A DNA stretch of 64,000 bases from Fulvimonas soli (GCF_003148905.1 NZ_QGHC01000003.1:186001-250000), one strand, 5' to 3'; positions 29,901 to 41,815 are shown, counted from the first letter of the stretch. Made by a program: numbers and translations. The notes: a model not told the origin generated them from the sequence alone.

Positions 29901-31625
29901 ATGCTCGTGCTGATCCTCGCCTACCTCGGCGGCGTCCTGACCATCCTGAGCCCGTGCATCCTGCCGGTGCTGCCGTTCGTGTTCGCGCGCGCCGACCGGC
30001 CGTTCGCGCGCAGCGGGCTGCCGCTGCTGGCCGGCATGGCGCTCACCTTCGCGCTGGTCGCCACGCTGGCGGCGGTGGGCGGCGGCTGGGCGATCCGCGC
30101 CAACCAGTACGGCCGCTGGATCGCGCTGGCGGTGCTGGCCCTGCTCGGCCTCGGCCTGCTCTCCGCGCACGTCGCCGAGTGGATCGCGCGGCCGTTCGTG
30201 GCGCTGGGCAACCGGCTGTCGCAGCGCTCGGCGCGCGACGGCGGCGACTCGGCCGCCGCCTCGTTCGGCCTGGGCGTGGCCACCGGCCTGCTGTGGGCGC
30301 CCTGCGCGGGGCCGATCCTCGGCCTGCTGCTGACCGGCGCGGCGCTCAATGGCGCCAGCGTGCGGACCACCCTGCTGCTGCTCACCTACGCGCTGGGCGC
30401 GGCCACCTCGCTGGCGCTGGCGCTGCTGATCGGCGGCAAGGTGTTCGCGCTGATGAAGCGCTCGCTGGGCGCCGGCGAATGGGTGCGCCGCGCGCTCGGC
30501 GTGCTGGTGCTGGCCGGCGTGGCGGCGATCGCGCTGGGGCTGGACACCGGCGTGCTCGCGCGCGTCTCGCTGGCCAGCACCGGCGGCATCGAGCAGCGGC
30601 TGCTCGACGGCGTGCGCCCGGCGCCGCAGCCGCAAGCCCCGCGCGCCGCCGGCGCGCCGCCGCCGGTGGAGGGCGAGCTGCCCCCGCTGGACGGCGCCAC
30701 GCAATGGCTCAACGGCCCGCCGCTGACCCGCGAGGCGCTGCGCGGCAAGGTGGTGCTGGTCGACTTCTGGACCTACTCCTGCATCAACTGCCTGCGCTCG
30801 CTGCCCTACGTGCGCGCCTGGGCCGACAAGTACCGCGACCACGGCCTGGTGGTGATCGGCGTGCATGCGCCGGAGTTCGCCTTCGAGAAGGAGCCGGCCA
30901 ACGTGGCGCGCGCGGTGAAGGAGCTGGGCGTGGACTACCCGGTCGCGCTCGACAACGACTACGCGATCTGGAAGGGCTTCGACAACGAGTACTGGCCCGC
31001 GCACTACTTCGTCGACGCCCGGGGCCGCATCCGCGCGCACCACTTCGGCGAGGGCGAGTACGCGCAGGGCGAGGACGTGATCCGCCAGCTGCTGGCCGAG
31101 GCCGGCTACAAGGACCTGCCCGGCGGCTACGTGCAGCCCGGCGCCACCGGCGCGGAAGCGGCCGGCTCGGGCGACGCGCGACGCTCGCCGGAGACCTACG
31201 TGGGCTACGCGCGCGCCGAGGGCTTCGCCGGCGGAGCGGCGGCGCACGACGAGCCGTGGGACTACCGCGCGCCGGCCGCGCCGGCCCTCAACCAGTGGAC
31301 GCTGGACGGCCGCTGGACGGTGCACGACGAGAACGCCGCGCTGGAGCGCGCGGGCGGCCGCATCGCCTACCGCTTCCGCGGGCGCGACCTGCACCTGGTG
31401 CTCGGTCCCGGCGGCGACGGCGGGCCGGTGCGCTTCCGCGTGCGCATCGACGGCAGGCCGCCGGGCGCCGACCACGGCATGGACACGGACGCCGACGGCA
31501 ACGGCACGGTGACCACGCAGCGGCTGTACCAGCTGGTGCGCCAGGCGCACGGCAGCGGCGAGCGGCTGTTCGAGATCGAGTTCCTCGACCCTGGCGTGCG
31601 GGCCTATGCGTTCACCTTCGGCTGA
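29901..31625 (+). CDS. dipZ: DipZ/DsbD-like protein: CcdA, thioredoxin and C-terminal domains
   Basis: A 574-aa membrane thiol-disulfide transporter. Residues 1-235 are a CcdA-type six-helix domain with the paired cysteine motifs LSPCILPVLP and WAPCAGPILG, which move reducing power from cytoplasmic thioredoxin across the membrane. Residues about 265-415 form a thioredoxin-like domain with Cys294-I-N-Cys297 (TYSCINCLRSLPY). A C-terminal beta-sandwich domain (430-574) completes the DipZ architecture. The ATG at 29901 starts directly with the first helix; upstream codons are promoter sequence. msrB follows 130 bp downstream, suggesting it as the electron acceptor. Confidence 0.93.
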   Translation: MLVLILAYLGGVLTILSPCILPVLPFVFARADRPFARSGLPLLAGMALTFALVATLAAVGGGWAIRANQYGRWIALAVLALLGLGLLSAHVAEWIARPFVALGNRLSQRSARDGGDSAAASFGLGVATGLLWAPCAGPILGLLLTGAALNGASVRTTLLLLTYALGAATSLALALLIGGKVFALMKRSLGAGEWVRRALGVLVLAGVAAIALGLDTGVLARVSLASTGGIEQRLLDGVRPAPQPQAPRAAGAPPPVEGELPPLDGATQWLNGPPLTREALRGKVVLVDFWTYSCINCLRSLPYVRAWADKYRDHGLVVIGVHAPEFAFEKEPANVARAVKELGVDYPVALDNDYAIWKGFDNEYWPAHYFVDARGRIRAHHFGEGEYAQGEDVIRQLLAEAGYKDLPGGYVQPGATGAEAAGSGDARRSPETYVGYARAEGFAGGAAAHDEPWDYRAPAAPALNQWTLDGRWTVHDENAALERAGGRIAYRFRGRDLHLVLGPGGDGGPVRFRVRIDGRPPGADHGMDTDADGNGTVTTQRLYQLVRQAHGSGERLFEIEFLDPGVRAYAFTFG

Positions 31626-31651
31626 GGCAGGGATGCCGCTCCAACTCGCGG

Positions 31652-31720
31652 CATCGCGGCCCGAGGTCGCTCCCGCAAAGCCGCTGCCGCCCCGTGGGAG
31701 CGGCCTCCGGCCGCGACACG
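31652..31720. repeat. REPIN (one arm degenerate) between dipZ and msrB
   Basis: A diverged arm (ATCGCGGCCCGAGGTCGCTC) and an inverted standard arm (GTGGGAGCGGCCTCCGGCCG) of the same family as 15962-16029. It occupies most of the dipZ-msrB gap and may form a hairpin in the shared mRNA. Confidence 0.7.
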
Positions 31721-31755
31721 CCCGCCCGAAACACCGCACCGACCCGGAGGTCCCC

Positions 31756-32364
31756 ATGTCCCGCCTCGACGAAACCCTCGCCCTGGAACGCCGCCGCTTC
31801 CTGCGCGCCGCGCTGGCCGGCGGCGCGGCGGCCGCGCTCGGCGGCGTGCTGCTGCCGCGGCTGCGCGCGCGCGACGCGGCGCCGCCGCCGGCCGCGCCGG
31901 CGCCGGGCGCCGACGTGCTGCTGGCCTGCTACGCGGACGACGGCCACTACCTCGGCCCCTGCCACGTGCGCAAGCTGGCGCTGAGCGACGCGCAATGGCA
32001 CCAGCGCCTGTCCGACGAGGCGTTCGACGTGATGCGCCGCAACGGCACCGAGCGCGCCTTCAGCGGCCCGCACGAGAAACCGCCGGTGCCCGGCCTGTAT
32101 CGCTGCCCCGGCTGCGACACCGCGCTGTTCGACGCCGCCACGCAGTTCGACTCCGGCACCGGCTGGCCGAGCTTCTGGCAGCCGATCGCCAGGCAGAACG
32201 TGGTCGAGACCGAGGACGACAGCTTCGGCTGGCAGCGCACCGCGGTGAGCTGCGCCGGCTGCGACAGCCACCTCGGCCACGTGTTCGACGACGGCCCGCC
32301 GCCGACCGGCCTGCGCTACTGCATGAACTCGGTGGCGCTGCGCTTCATTCCGCGCCGGGGCTGA
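31756..32364 (+). CDS. msrB: Tat-exported peptide-methionine (R)-S-oxide reductase
   Basis: A 202-aa MsrB with an unusual Tat signal: ERRRFLRAALAGG (RRxFL) at residues 11-23 and a hydrophobic stretch, so it works in the periplasm. The catalytic domain starts near KLALSDAQWHQRL; zinc ligands are CPGC and CAGC, and the catalytic Cys189 lies in RYCMNSVALRF. GTGWPSFW is the substrate-binding motif. Cys58 and Cys69 between signal and domain are extra and could resolve or receive electrons from DipZ. GGAGG stands 6 bp before the ATG. It repairs only R-sulfoxides; no msrA is nearby. Confidence 0.95.
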   Translation: MSRLDETLALERRRFLRAALAGGAAAALGGVLLPRLRARDAAPPPAAPAPGADVLLACYADDGHYLGPCHVRKLALSDAQWHQRLSDEAFDVMRRNGTERAFSGPHEKPPVPGLYRCPGCDTALFDAATQFDSGTGWPSFWQPIARQNVVETEDDSFGWQRTAVSCAGCDSHLGHVFDDGPPPTGLRYCMNSVALRFIPRRG

Positions 32365-32500
32365 GCGCGGCGGCGAGCCCGCTGGCGGCAGCGCAGGCAG
32401 ACGTACCGGCCGCAGGAGCCGTTGCGGTCGGACAGGAACGCATCGCAGCCGCGCCACAGCCGGTACAAGTGTGCGCAGCGGCGCGCGCCGGCGACGCCCG

Positions 32501-33175
32501 TCAGCCGCCGGCGACCGCCCGGTACGGCGCCAGCAGCGCCGGGTCGTCGAACAGCGCCGCCGGCAACAGGTAGCGCGGCTCGCGTCCCTCCGCGAGCAGC
32601 TCGCGCACGCGCGTGGCGGAGATTTCCAGCGGCGTCACCGGCAGCGCGACCACGCGGCCGGCGGGCTCGCGGCGCAGGATCGCCGGATCGCCGGCCAGCC
32701 GTTGCGCCACGGTCTCGCGCAGCGCTTCCGGCCAGGCGGGCTCCGCGCCCGGCCGCGTCAGCACGCCGAGGTGCGCCAGCCCGAACAGCTCGCGCCAGCG
32801 ATGCCAGGACGGCAGCCCGGCGAAGGCGTCCTCGCCCACCAGCAGCACCAGCGGCCGCGCGCCCTGCTCCGCGCGCAGCGCGGCGAGGGTGTCGACGGTG
32901 TAGGAAGGACCGTCCCGCTCCAGCTCGCGGGTGTCCAGCACCAGGCGCGGCTGTCCCCGCAGGGCCGCCCGCAGCATCGCCACGCGCTGGTCCGCGCCGG
33001 CGACCGGCGGCGGGCGGTGCGGCGGCACCCTGGCCGGCAGCAGGCGCACTTCGGCGTCGAGCAGCTCGGCGGCCTCCCACGCGGCGTTGAGGTGGCCCAG
33101 GTGCACCGGATCGAAGGTGCCGCCGAGGATGGCGAGGGGGCGCAAGGGCGCCTGCTGGCCTGCGCTCGCGGTCAT
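32501..33175 (-). CDS. nadD: Nicotinate-nucleotide adenylyltransferase
   Basis: A 224-aa enzyme joining ATP and nicotinate mononucleotide to deamido-NAD. The nucleotidyltransferase motif GGTFDPVHLGHL is at about residues 15-26, and the C-terminal ISATRVRELLAEG is the second conserved motif. The start at 33175 (MTASAGQQAPLRPLAILGGT) fits the family; the open frame extends upstream only through repeat sequence. It lies downstream of holA on the same strand after 352 bp of palindromic repeats. rsfS and rlmH, which normally follow nadD in this order, are missing. Confidence 0.94.
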   Translation of the reverse strand: MTASAGQQAPLRPLAILGGTFDPVHLGHLNAAWEAAELLDAEVRLLPARVPPHRPPPVAGADQRVAMLRAALRGQPRLVLDTRELERDGPSYTVDTLAALRAEQGARPLVLLVGEDAFAGLPSWHRWRELFGLAHLGVLTRPGAEPAWPEALRETVAQRLAGDPAILRREPAGRVVALPVTPLEISATRVRELLAEGREPRYLLPAALFDDPALLAPYRAVAGG

Positions 33176-33195
33176 CGCCGGGAACCTCCCGGCAG

Positions 33196-33515
33196 GCTCC
33201 CTCTCCCCTTCGGGGAGAGGGCCGGGGTGAGGGGCCGGGGCTTGCGGATGCGTCCCCAACAACGCTCGACGGTTACGACCGACCGCGGTCGCCAACCGAA
33301 GGCGCCGTCCAAAAAACCGGATTCGAGGCGAGCCGGCAAGCGGGCCTTGCCGCGCCGGGCTCCTGCCTGCGCAGGCGCGACGGGCATGGGAGGCCGTCGC
33401 CAGAGTGGCCCCTCACCCCAGCCCTCGCCCCGGTGGGGAGAGGGAGTGGAAGCAGCGCCGCGCGAGGGCGGCCCCTCGCCCCGGCCCTCGCCCCGGCGGG
33501 GAGAGGGAGCAAGGA
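33196..33515. repeat. Repeat-filled gap between holA and nadD
   Basis: Three copies of a GC-rich palindromic unit, CCCTCTCCCCTTCGGGGAGA and variants followed by GGG(C/A)CGGGGTGAGGGGCC, at 33198-33236, 33404-33447 and 33470-33512 (the last two inverted relative to the first). The sequence between them is not coding. The same family occurs at 42.9, 47.6 and 63.3-63.6 kb. Confidence 0.7.
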
Positions 33516-33527
33516 GGCGGGCGGCGC

Positions 33528-34559
33528 TCATGCCAGCGCCTGCGCCGCGCGCGGCTCGGCGATGGCGGCGATCAGCCGCTCGGCCTCCAGCCAGGCGTCG
33601 CCCTGCTCGCGGCCCTTGGCGATGCGGTCGATGCGCGCGGCGCGCGCCAGGCATGCCTGCCAGTGCTCGCGCGGGGCGCGGCGCAGCGCCTTGCGGAACA
33701 GCTGCTCGCGCGCCGGCCACAGGCGCTCGGCGCGCGCCTGCGCGGCGAGGTCGCGCGCGTTGGCCAGGCGCAGCGCGAGCTGCAGCTGGTTGACCAGCCA
33801 GCCCATCAGGCCGATCAGCTCCTCGCCCTCGGCGCGCAGGCCGGCGAGGATGTGCAGCGCGCGGCCGCCCTCGCCGGCGAAGGCGGCGTCGGTGAGCTTG
33901 AAGGCGTCGTAGCGGGCGCTGTCGGCGACCAGCTGTTCCATCTGGGTGGCGTCGATGCGCGGTGGAGCATCGCGGCCGGAGGCCGCTCCCACCAGCACGG
34001 CGAGCTTGTCGATCTCCTGCGCGGCGGCGAGCAGGTTGCCTTCCACCCGCTCGGCCAGCAGCGCCACCGCGTCCGGCGTGGCGGCCAGCCCGCGCGTGGC
34101 GAGCCGCGCGCCGATCCAGGCGCTCCATTCGTTCGGCCGCGGCGCGTTGAACACCACCATCACGCCGGCCTCGTCGAGCTTCTTCGTCCACGCGCCCTCG
34201 TGCTTGCTGCTCCACTCGGTGGCGGTCACCAGCAGGGAGGTGTCGGGCGGCGGCGCGGCGCAGAACTCGGCGATCGCCTTGGCGCCCTCGGTGCCCGGCC
34301 GGCCGCCGGGCAGGCGCAGGTCGATCAGGCGCTGCGTGGCGAACAGCGACAGCCCCGCCGCGGAGCGCGCCAGCTCGTCCCAGTCGAAATGCTGGCCGGC
34401 GTCCAGCACCACGCGCTCGCCGTAGCCGAGCCGGCGCGCCTGCGCGCGCAGCGCGTCGGCGGCCTCCAGCACCAGCAGCTCCTCGCCGGCCAGCAGGTAG
34501 GCGGGCGCCAGCCGGTCGCCGGCCAGCACCTTCTGCCACTGCGCGGGACCGAGCGGCAT
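33528..34559 (-). CDS. holA: DNA polymerase III subunit delta
   Basis: A 343-aa clamp-loader wrench subunit that opens the beta clamp. Typical segments: YLLAGEELLVLEAADALR near the N-terminus, SLFATQRLIDLRLPGG, and the C-terminal collar domain (GWLVNQLQLALRLANARDL). The start at 34559 (MPLGPAQWQKVLAGD) fits the family. Odd feature: codons at 33968-33993 are a complete REP-like element, translated in frame as VGAASGRDAP between LDKLAVL and RIDATQMEQL, probably an extended surface loop. The gene continues the leuS-lptE-holA-nadD order, but a MITE-like element separates it from lptE. Confidence 0.94.
   Translation of the reverse strand: MPLGPAQWQKVLAGDRLAPAYLLAGEELLVLEAADALRAQARRLGYGERVVLDAGQHFDWDELARSAAGLSLFATQRLIDLRLPGGRPGTEGAKAIAEFCAAPPPDTSLLVTATEWSSKHEGAWTKKLDEAGVMVVFNAPRPNEWSAWIGARLATRGLAATPDAVALLAERVEGNLLAAAQEIDKLAVLVGAASGRDAPPRIDATQMEQLVADSARYDAFKLTDAAFAGEGGRALHILAGLRAEGEELIGLMGWLVNQLQLALRLANARDLAAQARAERLWPAREQLFRKALRRAPREHWQACLARAARIDRIAKGREQGDAWLEAERLIAAIAEPRAAQALA
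33968..33993. repeat. REP-like element inside the holA coding sequence
   Basis: CATCGCGGCCGGAGGCCGCT followed by CCCACC is identical in its core to the intergenic REP units at 15.9, 38.2 and 51.6 kb. It is a single arm, inserted in frame. Confidence 0.8.
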
Positions 34560-34564
34560 GGGCG

Positions 34565-34877
34565 TTAGAGCCTGTTCATGCGCTCCCCGTGCCCCGCGCC
34601 GGGAGCTGTTTGCGCGCAGGCCAAGGAAGAACGAAGGAACGCGGGGAGGCGCCATGGATGGCGCCGGCTTTGGGGAGCGAGGGGTGGACCTCGGTCCGCG
34701 ACTGAGCGATGACGCCGGGATGCGGGCAAACAGCCCCGGCCCGGAGGGTTGTCACCGGGTGGCCGCCAGGCAACAGCGCGCGGCTTGGCCTGCCGGCCAG
34801 GCAAGCCGGCGCCACGCCCTGCCGCCTGGCGGCCACCCGATGGCAACGCGGGGTACGGGGAGCGCATGAACAGGCTC

Positions 34878-34880
<3 letters not shown>
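34565..34880. mobile_element. MITE-like non-autonomous element with 31-bp terminal inverted repeats
   Basis: A 310-bp element (34568-34877). Its ends, 34568-34598 and 34847-34877, are inverted repeats matching at 30 of 31 positions (GAGCCTGTTCATGCGCTCCC...). It is flanked by TTA on both sides (34565-34567 and 34878-34880), a 3-bp target duplication; the right TTA provides the lptE stop codon. Inside is a second imperfect inverted repeat built on GGGTGGCCGCCAGGC (about 34758-34780 and 34820-34846). There is no transposase gene. It lies exactly between lptE and holA. Confidence 0.75.
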
Positions 34881-38191
<3,311 letters not shown>

Positions 38192-38204
38192 TCATGGCGC
38201 GGGC

Positions 38205-38272
38205 CATCGCGGCCGGGGGCCGCTCCCACGGGCTCGCGGCAACCTTGCGGGAGCGGCCTCCGGCCGCGATGG
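38205..38272. repeat. REPIN between leuS and pqiC
   Basis: An inverted pair: CATCGCGGCCGGGGGCCGCT then, 40 bp on, CGGGAGCGGCCTCCGGCCGC. Same family as 15962-16029. Confidence 0.75.
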
Positions 38273-38301
38273 CCCCGGCATCCCCTCTCCCGCGCCCCGC
38301 G

Positions 38302-38901
38302 CTAGCCGGCCGGGCACGCCGGCATGCCGCCCGCGGCGGCCGCCCTGGCGACGCCCGCGATCTGCTCCGCCAGCGCCGCCAGCGCCTGCTGGTGGCCCTG
38401 CACCAGCGCGGCGTAGCCATCGCCCACCGGCTCGCGCAGCCGGCTCGTGCAGCTCGCCGTGCCGCCGCCCTGCAGCGAGCGCACGCTCCAGACCGCCTCG
38501 ACCAGCGCGTAGGCGCCGGGCACCGAATCGAAGCGGCGCAGGTCCACGCGGATGCGCAGACGCGGCTGGCCGCTGGCCGGCAGGCCGCTGGCGTCCTGCG
38601 CGCCGAGCGCGCGCGCGAGGTCCGCCGACAGCGCGGCGCGCACCTCGTCGGGCAGCGGCGCGATCCAGCGCTCGCCGTCGAGCACCGCCACGCCCTGCCC
38701 GCCCTGGCGCACCACCAGCTGCGGCTGGTCCACCTGGGCCGGCACGCCCACCGGCAGCAGCTCGAACTGGAACGGCGCAGTGGCCGGCGCCGCGGTGGCG
38801 TCGGCCGGCGGCACCAGCGTGTAGTAGTGCATCGGCGCCGAGGCGCAGGCGGCCAGCCCCAGCGCGAGCATCGCCGGCATCAGGAATCGGGCGCGGATCA
38901 T
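38302..38901 (-). CDS. pqiC: PqiC-like outer-membrane lipoprotein (ABC-type transport auxiliary)
   Basis: A 199-aa lipoprotein of the PqiC/DUF330 (ABC-type transport auxiliary) family. Signal peptide with lipobox LALGLAACASAP (Cys at about residue 19), then the family pattern MHYYTLVPP and a beta-rich domain with DGERWIAPLPDEVRAALSADLARAL. PqiC anchors the outer-membrane end of the PqiB lipid-transport channel. The start overlaps the pqiB stop (ATGA). It closes the pqi operon. Confidence 0.88.
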   Translation of the reverse strand: MIRARFLMPAMLALGLAACASAPMHYYTLVPPADATAAPATAPFQFELLPVGVPAQVDQPQLVVRQGGQGVAVLDGERWIAPLPDEVRAALSADLARALGAQDASGLPASGQPRLRIRVDLRRFDSVPGAYALVEAVWSVRSLQGGGTASCTSRLREPVGDGYAALVQGHQQALAALAEQIAGVARAAAAGGMPACPAG

Positions 38902-40577
38902 GGCTGGCTCCCTTGCTTGGTCGTCTCGGCCGGCGCGGGGGCCGGCCTGCCGGGCACCGGGTCGGCCTTGCGCCCGCGGATCAGCGCCTCCGGGTGGCCG
39001 CCCAGGTAGTCGGTGAGCGCGCGCAGCGAGCGCGCCATGCGCTGCAGCTGCTCCAGCGTGTCGCCGAGGCTGCGCTGCAGCGGCGAGTCGGCCGACAGCG
39101 CGCTGTCGGCGCTGCCCAGGGTGCGCTGCGCGCCCTCCAGCGTGCTCCTGAACTGCGGCAGCACCTGGCCGTTGACCTGCCTGAGCGTGCCGTGCAGCTC
39201 GGCCAGGGTCTGGTCGAGGTTGCGGCCGATGCTGTCGAACGGGATCTTCTGGATCTTGTCCACGATCTCGGCCAGCTGCTCCTGCAGCTTGTCGAAGCTG
39301 CCCGGCGCGGTGGGCAGCTCCAGCGGCTTGCCGGCGGGATCGAACGTCGCCTTCGGCGCGTTCGGCACGAAGTCGAGCGCGATGTACAGCTGGCCGGTGA
39401 GCAGGTTGCCGGTGCGCGCCTGCGCGCGCAGGCCGTGGTCGACCAGCTTGCCGACCAGGTTGGCCATGTCGGCGTCGTCGCCCTTGGCCTGCGCGGCGGC
39501 GGAGAGCTTCTCGTAGGCGCGCCCCAGCCGCTGCGGGTAGACCACCGCGCCCACCAGCACCGGGAAGCGCTTCCTGGCGTCGTCGTAGTCCAGGTTGATC
39601 GACACCACCTTGCCGATGTTGATGCCGAGGAACTCCACCGGCGCGCCCACCGCCAGCCCGCGCAGCGACTGGTCGAAACGCATGCGCACGTAGCGCGCCG
39701 GGCCGTCCGGCGGCGCCATCGCGGTGGCCTGGTCGGCGAACAGCCGGAAGCTGGCGTTCTCCGGCGCGGGCGTGCTGTCGTGCGGGCCGGGCGGGTCCTG
39801 GAAGGCCACGCCGCCGGCCAGCACGGTGGCCAGCGACTGGCTGTTGACCTTCAGCCCGTCGGCGCCCAGCGACACGTCCACGCCGCTGGCGTTCCAGAAG
39901 CGCGAGGCCTGGGTGACGAAGCGGTCGTTCGGGCCGTCGACGAAGATCTGCAGCGAGACGCCCTTGCCGTCCTTGTCCAGCTGGTAGGACGCCACCCGGC
40001 CCACCTGGATGCGCCGGTAGTAGACCGGCGAGCCGATGTCCAGCGAGCCCAGGTCGTCGCTGTGCAGGATGAAGCTCTTGCCCGGCGCGCCGTGCAGCAC
40101 CGCCGGCGGCGTCTCCAGGCCGGTGAACAGGTCGCGGTACTCCTGCGAGTCGCCCACGTCGGCGCCGATGAAGGAGCCGGACAGCAGCGTGTCCACGCCC
40201 GACACGCCGCCCAGGCCGATGCGCGGGCGCACCACCCAGTAGCGCGTGTCGGCGGTGGCGAAGCCCTCGGCGCTCTTGGCCAGCGCCACCCGCACCAGCA
40301 CGTGGCTGCGGTCGGGGCTGAGGTCGATGCGCTCGACCTTGCCGATCACCACGTTCTTGTACTTCACCGGCGTCTTGCCGGCCTCGATGCCCTCGGCGCC
40401 GAGGAAGCTGATGGTGATGGTGGGGCCGGACTGCAGCCAGGCGTTGACCGCCAGCGACAGCCCGACCAGCGCCGCCAGCGCCGGCACCAGCCAGATCAGC
40501 GACGCGCCGAAGCGGCGGCGGCGCACCGCCGGCTCCGGCAGCCCGCCCGTGGGTCCTGGCCTGTTCTCGTCGGTCAT
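38898..40577 (-). CDS. pqiB: PqiB-type MCE protein
   Basis: A 559-aa MCE-domain protein (546 in E. coli PqiB). One N-terminal helix (about residues 27-48, SLIWLVPALAALVGLSLAVN) is followed by three MCE (MlaD) domains, beginning near GPTITISFLGAEGIEAGKTP, GSPVYYRRIQVGRV and RGLAVGAPVEFLGINIGKV, and a C-terminal coiled coil (PGSFDKLQEQLAEIVDKIQK to RSLGDTLEQLQRMARSLR) that forms the needle spanning the periplasm. It moves lipids between inner and outer membrane. Confidence 0.94.
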   Translation of the reverse strand: MTDENRPGPTGGLPEPAVRRRRFGASLIWLVPALAALVGLSLAVNAWLQSGPTITISFLGAEGIEAGKTPVKYKNVVIGKVERIDLSPDRSHVLVRVALAKSAEGFATADTRYWVVRPRIGLGGVSGVDTLLSGSFIGADVGDSQEYRDLFTGLETPPAVLHGAPGKSFILHSDDLGSLDIGSPVYYRRIQVGRVASYQLDKDGKGVSLQIFVDGPNDRFVTQASRFWNASGVDVSLGADGLKVNSQSLATVLAGGVAFQDPPGPHDSTPAPENASFRLFADQATAMAPPDGPARYVRMRFDQSLRGLAVGAPVEFLGINIGKVVSINLDYDDARKRFPVLVGAVVYPQRLGRAYEKLSAAAQAKGDDADMANLVGKLVDHGLRAQARTGNLLTGQLYIALDFVPNAPKATFDPAGKPLELPTAPGSFDKLQEQLAEIVDKIQKIPFDSIGRNLDQTLAELHGTLRQVNGQVLPQFRSTLEGAQRTLGSADSALSADSPLQRSLGDTLEQLQRMARSLRALTDYLGGHPEALIRGRKADPVPGRPAPAPAETTKQGSQP

Positions 40578-40586
40578 GCGTTGTCC

Positions 40587-41204
40587 CTAGTCGGTTCCGG
40601 CATCCCAGATCATGCGCGGGTCGAAGCTCATCGAGGCGAGCATGGTGAGCACCACGGTGAGGCCGAAGTAGACCACGCCCGGCAGCGGCTCCACCTGGCT
40701 GAAGAAGCCGAACTGCACCAGCGCGGTGAGCAGCGCCACCACGAACACGTCCAGCATCGACCAGTAGCCGATGAACTCGACCATGCGGTACAGCTTGGCG
40801 CGCTGCGCCTGCGCCCAGCGGCTGCCGCGCTGCGCGCACACCAGCAGCATGCCGATCACCAGGAACTTCATCATCGGCACCACGATGCTGGCGGTGAACA
40901 CGATCACCGCCAGGTCCGGCGAGCCCTTCACCCACAGCTCGACCACGCCGCTCAGGATGGTGTTGTCGTCCACGTCGCCCAGGCTCACCGTGCGCATGAT
41001 CGGCAGCACGTTGGCCGGGATGTAGAGGATGAAGGCGGCGACCAGCAGCGCCCAGGTGCGCGTGACGCTGGCGCGCTTGCGCCGGTGCAGCGCCGCGCCG
41101 CAGCGCGGGCAGGCCGCGTCCTCGCGGCCGGTGTCGCGGCAGACCAGGCCGCACACGTGGCAGCCGATCAGGCCCAGCTCGGCCGCGCGCGGCAGCGCGC
41201 TCAT
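40587..41204 (-). CDS. PqiA-domain membrane protein (second copy)
   Basis: A 205-aa protein with an N-terminal zinc-ribbon pair (CHVCGLVC and CPRCGAAL) and four membrane helices of the PqiA domain (SVTRTWALLVAAFILYIPAN; MRTVSLGDVDDNTILSGV). E. coli PqiA carries two such domains in one chain; here two adjacent single-domain genes do the same job. The start overlaps the preceding gene's stop (ATGA), and pqiB follows 9 bp later. Confidence 0.9.
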   Translation of the reverse strand: MSALPRAAELGLIGCHVCGLVCRDTGREDAACPRCGAALHRRKRASVTRTWALLVAAFILYIPANVLPIMRTVSLGDVDDNTILSGVVELWVKGSPDLAVIVFTASIVVPMMKFLVIGMLLVCAQRGSRWAQAQRAKLYRMVEFIGYWSMLDVFVVALLTALVQFGFFSQVEPLPGVVYFGLTVVLTMLASMSFDPRMIWDAGTD

Positions 41205-41815
41205 CGCGCCGGCTCCGCGGTGAGGTCCCACAGGCGCCGCAGGTCCACGCCGGAGAACACGGTGACCAGCAGCATCAGCGCGCCGTAGGCGTAGATGCCG
41301 GCGTTGGCGGTCACCTCGAAGTACATGTGCGCCTTGACGATCGCCACCAGCGCGCCCATCACGAACACCTCGCTCATCGTCCACGGGCGCAGGTAGTGCA
41401 GCGCCACCATCGCCTCGCGGAAGCCCGGCCCGCGCCGCCCGCGCCGCGCATGCACCAGCACCAGGCCGAGCAGCAGCATGCGCAGCACCGGGAAGAAGAA
41501 CAGCGTGGCCGCCGCCAGCACCGCCACCACCGGCGCGCGGTCGCGCCACATGGTGGCGATCACGCCCCACAGCCGCGAGGAGACCTGCTGGCCGTTGAGC
41601 CCCAGCGTCACGATCGGCCAGATGTTGGCCTGCACGAACACGATCATCGCGGTCAGCACCAGCGCCAGCAGCGCGTCCACGCCCAGGCGGTGGTGCCGCT
41701 CCAGCTCGGCGCCGCAGCGCACGCAGCGCGCCACCTCGCCGCGGGCCAGCGCGCGGCGGCGGTAGACCGTGTCGCAGTCCTCGCAGATCTGCAGCGATGT
41801 GTCGATGGCTGTCAT
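41201..41815 (-). CDS. pqiA: PqiA-domain membrane protein (first copy)
   Basis: A 204-aa protein with zinc ribbon CEDCDTVY and CVRCGAEL, then four membrane helices (LLALVLTAMIVFVQANIWPI; FFFPVLRMLLLGLVLVHARR; MSEVFVMGALVAIVKAHMYF). It is the N-terminal half equivalent of E. coli PqiA, the inner-membrane partner of PqiB. It is first in the four-gene pqi operon. The start ATG at 41815 matches the family. Confidence 0.9.
   Translation of the reverse strand: MTAIDTSLQICEDCDTVYRRRALARGEVARCVRCGAELERHHRLGVDALLALVLTAMIVFVQANIWPIVTLGLNGQQVSSRLWGVIATMWRDRAPVVAVLAAATLFFFPVLRMLLLGLVLVHARRGRRGPGFREAMVALHYLRPWTMSEVFVMGALVAIVKAHMYFEVTANAGIYAYGALMLLVTVFSGVDLRRLWDLTAEPAR

Noticed and set aside
33196-33515. 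CRISPR-like regular repeats in the holA-nadD gap
   Set aside because: Units are palindromic, inverted relative to each other and irregularly spaced; there are no spacers of constant length and no cas genes.
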